The notes under the pieces are model-generated. The model ran no database searches and was not told where the DNA came from. It saw only the letters and a list, made by a program, of their open reading frames with translations. The position numbers were made by a program, and so were the translations under genes. Positions 59,599 through 64,000 of a stretch of DNA of 64,000 bases are shown in pieces (position 1 is the stretch's first letter; the number at the start of each line of letters is the position of its first letter). This stretch comes from Pyrenophora tritici-repentis. Taxonomy: Eukaryota; Ascomycota; Dothideomycetes; Pleosporales; Pleosporaceae. The stretch spans positions 2,666,001 through 2,730,000 of the forward strand of contig NC_089390.1 of NCBI RefSeq assembly GCF_003171515.1, in the 5' to 3' direction.

Positions 59599-60177
59599 TC
59601 TATTTTTTAGGGTGGTGGTGATGAGTAGTGTTATGGGATTAGCTTATGTTCTGGGGGCAATCTAAGACTATAAGAGCACGAATGTGAGTCAGTGGATATT
59701 CATCATAGGAATGGACAAAATACGGTGGTAGCGACACTAGTACCATAGTATAGTTGACCCGAAGCACCCCCCAAAAAATCTGCTGCATCGAAAAATCCTC
59801 AAATGATTACATCGACGCAGCAACGTTGCGGTCGAAGAGAACCCCTAGCCTCATAGGAATGGACAACATTGAGCTGTGATGGTACATTCCGCGCTTTTCG
59901 TGTAACGTTGACCACAAACATTTACTTCTTCGCCCATCACGCGATTCTCTTACACATTCTACACGTAATTACAACACATATGCTTTACCATTTACAATCG
60001 CATCAGCCCTTTGAGCGCCCTCCGCCCTTTGGTCCGCCCTTTGGCCCACTAAACTCAACCAGATAACCCATCTTTCGACTCACATTTGACTCCATTGTCG
60101 CGCTCTGAACCCACCGATTTTTCCATGTCCTCAACCTCGCAAAACTCATTGTCGCCGCACGGCCCCTCACCTTCTCT
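59599..60177. other. Intergenic with a short direct-repeat-flanked segment
   Basis: No gene seen. A perfect 16-bp direct repeat lies at 59703-59718 and 59851-59866 (listed separately). The left part is the promoter of the secreted protein gene; the right part is the SDR 3' end. Confidence 0.5.
59703..59866. repeat. 16-bp direct repeats flanking a 132-bp segment
   Basis: TCATAGGAATGGACAA occurs at 59703-59718 and 59851-59866. The arrangement could be a long target duplication around a small element or a chance local duplication. The enclosed sequence has no coding potential. Confidence 0.55.
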
Positions 60178-60996
60178 TTACCATTTCTCAATTGCCGGGC
60201 GGAGGTCAATCTCCCATGTGAAATTCGTGTTAGGCTGGGTATGCAACCACCAATAATCATTCGCAATCTGTGCGTCACTTTATTAGCAAACATGCACTTA
60301 TCCAACCGAAAAAAGATAACCCCAAAGGTCGAGACGACTCACCGCATCAGCGCTCAACTTGGCCTCCTTGGGCATATCCTTCAACCACTCCTTCGTCCTC
60401 GGAATATCAATCACCCCATCCACAATCACATGCGCAACATGCACGCCCTGCGGCCCAAACTCCCTCGCCAGACTCTGACTCAGCGCCCTCAAGGCCCATT
60501 TTCCTGTTGCAAAACTCGCCATCTGCGCATTACTCTTCACGCTCGCCGTGGCACCCGTGAAAATGAGAGAAGGACTGTACTGCGGCTTTTGCTGCACACC
60601 GTTCAATAGCAAGGGCAGGAATGACTGGCTAAACAGTATACCGCCCATGGCACTGACGGCCAAACTATTCTGAAAGACTTCTGCGGGTGTCTCGAGGAAT
60701 GGCTTGCGCATAAATGCGCCAGAGGCATTGAAAATGGCCGCGGCGGCGCTGACGTCGTCGCCGAATTCCTTTTTGATGACCGACACGGCGTTGCTGAGGC
60801 TGGCGGCATCCGACACGTCGGTACTAATGCCGATTGCTTTGCCGCCATTCGAGTTGATGTCAGAGGCTATAGCCTCGTAGTTTTCGGGCTTGCGCGCGAG
60901 GAGTACAACAGGGTATTGTAGGGCGAATTTGCGGGCCACCGAAGCACCTGTGCCAGCGCCGACGCCGGCGATGATGGTAATGAGTTTGGAGACCAT
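60178..60996 (-). CDS. Short-chain dehydrogenase/reductase family protein
   Basis: Two exons, 60996-60343 and 60267-60178, give 247 residues. The donor GTGAGT and acceptor CACAG are in phase 0; the second exon supplies IANDYWWLHTQPNTNFTWEIDLRPAIEKW in part, a C-terminus typical of this SDR group. The open frame could start 34 codons earlier, but MVSKLITIIAGVGAGTG is the natural Rossmann start. The usual catalytic YxxxK is replaced by FATGK (ASFATGKWALRALSQSLAREFG), a change also seen in related fungal and bacterial SDRs, so the catalytic mechanism may differ from the classical one. Cofactor specificity and substrate are unknown. Located between a secreted-protein gene and a HET-domain gene, with no evident pathway. 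Confidence 0.88.
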
Positions 60997-61373
60997 GGTA
61001 TGGGTGGTAAGTTGGTAACGAAGATGGTGATTAGATAGTTTGGGTTCAGAGTAGGAAATGATTCCTGTTGTGAATGTACGATATATCACTCCTTATACCT
61101 ATTGTATCTGGTATTCTTAATGGTACATTTTTACTAACCACTAGTGGTGTCATTTTTGGTGGGATTGCATGAATGCGGAGATGCCTGGCTATACACGTCA
61201 TGATTAATAAGCGCCCCTCTCACATGAACACGCTTGTGGAGACAATACATTCCTGTCCCGACGTCGTCGATGTATCCTCATGACTCTACGATTTGATATC
61301 TCGGTAGAATGAATGGGTACCTATCTGTCCAGGCAGCAGATGTACCAAACGTGATCTACCAAATCGTAACAGT
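60997..61373. other. Intergenic: SDR promoter and HET gene 3' end
   Basis: No gene seen. Holds the SDR promoter and the 3' region of the HET-domain gene. Confidence 0.5.
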
Positions 61374-63690
61374 CTACGTAAGCTTTTCCACAACTTCCTC
61401 AATCTCCGTCTTATCAACATCCATGCGGCCTATTCCGACTCTAGCATATGCCGGCTCACTCTCACGTCCTTTCATTGACTTTTCTTGAGTCTCGTCAAGG
61501 TGCGTAAGTTGCCTAAGCACCAATCCTTCGCAGTGACACTTCTGCGACTCAACAGTTTGAACAAAGGACTGAATAATTCTCAAGACGAAAAATACCAAAT
61601 TACCATCGAAACGGTTATTTTTAGGCATCTCCAACAAGCTGGCTGCTTCATCGAAGTTGCAGAAGACGAGGCTATCTTTTAGCCATCCATCATTGCTCTG
61701 TGGAGCCCAACCAGGCTGGAAGATGAGATGTGGCTCATGCCGCCAGTCGGATCCATCGGAGTTTACACAATAGCGGGCAATACTCCTGAGCGGCAGCATT
61801 GGCGCTACCAGAGTCATGTAACCTCCAGACACCATGCCTCTGGGGTCGCTAGTACTGGGATAGACCACACCCTCAATGATATCTGTAACAGACCTTATCC
61901 ACCAAAATCCTTTCTTATCCCACCCTTCTAAATCAGGCGGGTTTTGCTCTTCAAAGTCAATGATACCACCTTCGATGGATGCCCATGACCACGATAGTGG
62001 ACTGCATATCGAAGGATTTGGCGGCTTAGCACGACGACCATGGATTGTGAACCAAAGTATGCATGCAGGCAACTGAGCTTCCCAAAGACCGGCGAGATAC
62101 TGACCGGCATCTTTTTCGAAGTAATTTGTCAAGCTAGACAGGGCAGGAAGTCTGTCTTGCCAGAAAGTGATATTCCGTCCCGAATAGATCCGGACTAGCT
62201 CACACCAGCTTTCGGTTTTATATATACTGTCGTTGCCGAAGTGAAGTATTAGCTTGAATCGGTTCTCCCAGAAAGGTATGCATTCGCATATTGTTGCTTC
62301 GAGACAAACGAACACGATTTCCTGGCGCGTGAAGTGAACAACTCGCTTAGAAAGTAGCTCTTCTTGCAGACACCAAGCGCGCTTTCGCAATGTCAACTCA
62401 GAGCCTCGAGTGGAAAGTTGCCTATTTCGAGCCTCGTGCTCATGCTCAAAGTGAAGTTCGTGATCAAACCGCTCGCGGACACAAACGGTGTAATCTGAGT
62501 TACCATATGGCTTAGTGAACTTGGCCATTTTCACCCGATTCCAAAGTCCTTGGTTGCCATTTTCTGCCCCGGAAGCTGCAATCGTAAGATAAGCGCTGGC
62601 GAATATGTTTGCCATTTGGGAAGCTTGGTGTGCCCAGTCGGCCATGGAGTCTTGTACAATACCTATATGAAAGACACAGTGAGTCCATGCAAATAGAAGC
62701 CCAAAACAAAGATTCTTACACAGTGAATCAATCCAGATATATTTAATATTCAGCTCTCGGGCAAAGGATATAGCGTCTTGGAAAGTTGTGGACAATTTTG
62801 ACCATAGGATTCCGGTCGCGAGGGACTTAGACAACGTTGCTTGAGTAGTACGAGCGATATCAAGTCCACCCCAACAATGGCTTAGGGCAGCATATTGGAT
62901 GTCCAGTCTTTTGGGTGGTACGGAGTAGATTTCTGGTTCGTAAAGTCGTATAGGATCTTGTGGTTGTTTGCTGCCAATGTACAGGAGCCGCTTGGGCATA
63001 AATTTAGGTTCGTTTTCCGTTGAGGGCCAATTTGGAGTTGGTATCGTCTGGTTCGGTTTGCACATGGAATGATTGTCTTCGCATGTACGCAGCGCAGATT
63101 TGATGAATTTGGCACACTTCTTGATATTGGGGCTATGCTCTGGTAAACCTTGTGGGATGACAGACGGCCAGGGACTTTTGTTTCCTATGGAATGTCAAGG
63201 CTGAAATTGAGAAGCCTAGATTGCGAATTCGACTAGCTAATTCGCTCTTACCTAGCGTAACATAGAATACAATTTCGTGCTTGTCTGAGAAACCAGTTAA
63301 ACCAATGTGTTGACCTAACAAGACCTTCTAATCTCTCAGGAACCTACATGTGGACTTGCCCTCCCAATACGCCTCCATGAAAGCCGACCAGCATCCCCGT
63401 TGGCTACGCATACACAGCCTTGTGGAATCTTGAATGGGATAATCTTCGTCGACGAATGCGACCTCGCAAACTTGTTGAAGCAGTTCGCATAGCTGGCAGC
63501 CTTTGCTTGTTGCATCCTTCAACTTGGTGTAGGTGGTAGTAGTGGCAAACAATTCAGCGAGGGTTTGATCTCGCAGCTCCTCGCAGACCGAGCAGTTGTG
63601 GCGGCGTGTTTTAGGCGGCGTTGACCTAGCTGCGTCTATTTTATCCCGAACAGATTTAAAAAATGAGTGTGTGCCACTGGCCATGGTCAT
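61374..63690 (-). CDS. HET-domain (heterokaryon incompatibility-type) protein
   Basis: Four exons, 63690-63348, 63284-63252 (33 nt), 63184-62720 and 62662-61374, give 709 residues. An in-frame TAG at 63328-63330 looks like a nonsense codon, but a 63-nt intron (GTAGGT...TTTAAC...CTCAG) removes it and every downstream phase then agrees. The HET domain begins at about residue 200: YAALSHCWGG, then IKYIWIDSLC joined by an intron to IVQDS, and further RAWCLQEELLSKRVVHF. The N-terminus has a Cys-rich SKGCQLCELLQQ segment. Family knowledge: HET domains trigger cell death or immune-like responses to non-self. The partner and trigger are unknown. The gene looks intact. Confidence 0.85.
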
Positions 63691-64000
63691 ACAGAGATGC
63701 CAATGATGGTTGACAATAGTAGAAGCTGACCATCTGCACAAGTAGAGCTTAGGTGTCACGACAAGGCGATTGTTGGCCGCCTAAGCCTCGGAGCGTTGAA
63801 CCCATGGACGCTCGTAGTCGACTATCATTGGCTGTAGATAGCCACCATGGACGCATTGCCTCGATGAGCGGATCATTAAACAACGAAGCAATAGATACAT
63901 TGGTGACTGGAGCCAGGTATAGTGTTTGATAGAAAAGACAGACGCACATTCCAGCGTACAAGTCAAAAGCACGCGACCCCTGCCAACCCATGCCACTAAC
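63691..64000. other. Right edge, upstream of HET gene
   Basis: No gene recognised. An 80-codon minus-strand open frame (63749-63991) has no recognisable content. Includes the HET gene promoter. Confidence 0.45.

Noticed and set aside
63328..63330. Nonsense mutation making the HET gene a pseudogene
   Set aside because: The stop lies within a well-formed 63-nt intron and all later exon phases agree with splicing it out.

Overview
The window is nuclear DNA of a filamentous ascomycete. Genes carry short introns (about 45-75 nt) with GT..AG ends and CTAAC/CTGAC-type branch sites, and the gene set is typically fungal (Ssk2-type MAPKKK, DHA1 transporters, HET domain, Zn2Cys6 factor, GH35 beta-galactosidase). 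A C-to-T-damaged transposon suggests repeat-induced point mutation. Protein resemblance points to a plant-associated Dothideomycete, probably Pleosporales; this is inference, as no search was run.

Layout. 1-26.7 kb is compact, all on the plus strand: PUF6 ribosome-biogenesis factor, a GIG1/DUF3605 protein, a DHA1 MFS transporter, the HOG-pathway MAPKKK (Ssk2/SskB), the mitochondrial glycine carrier Hem25, a second DHA1 transporter, a secreted berberine-bridge-type FAD oxidase, a Vrl1/VARP-like VPS9-ankyrin-PX-BAR protein and an unknown six-helix membrane protein. 26.7-36.4 kb is a dynamic accessory island. It holds a tiny three-exon cysteine-rich secreted protein, an F-box gene split by a 3.14-kb hAT transposon (8-bp target duplication, eight nonsense codons), and an intact F-box gene facing away from it. 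36.5-44.5 kb returns to housekeeping genes: TSC10, UTP3/SAS10, an FAD monooxygenase, EMC5 and a luciferase-domain (DUF5519) protein. 45.6-47.3 kb is a Tc1/mariner element whose otherwise open transposase is interrupted by a 158-bp hAT-type MITE with perfect 59-bp arms. 48.4-56 kb carries a secreted GH35 beta-galactosidase and a Zn2Cys6 regulator, both on the minus strand. 56-58.8 kb is gene-poor. The right end has a secreted cysteine-rich protein, an SDR and a four-exon HET-domain gene.

Most genes are independent housekeeping or environmental-response functions, not one pathway. The most noteworthy signals are the unlisted small secreted protein, the transposon-split F-box gene reconstructed to base resolution, and the nested MITE whose termini resemble those of the resident hAT element. 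All exon boundaries were read by eye from splice motifs and phase agreement.
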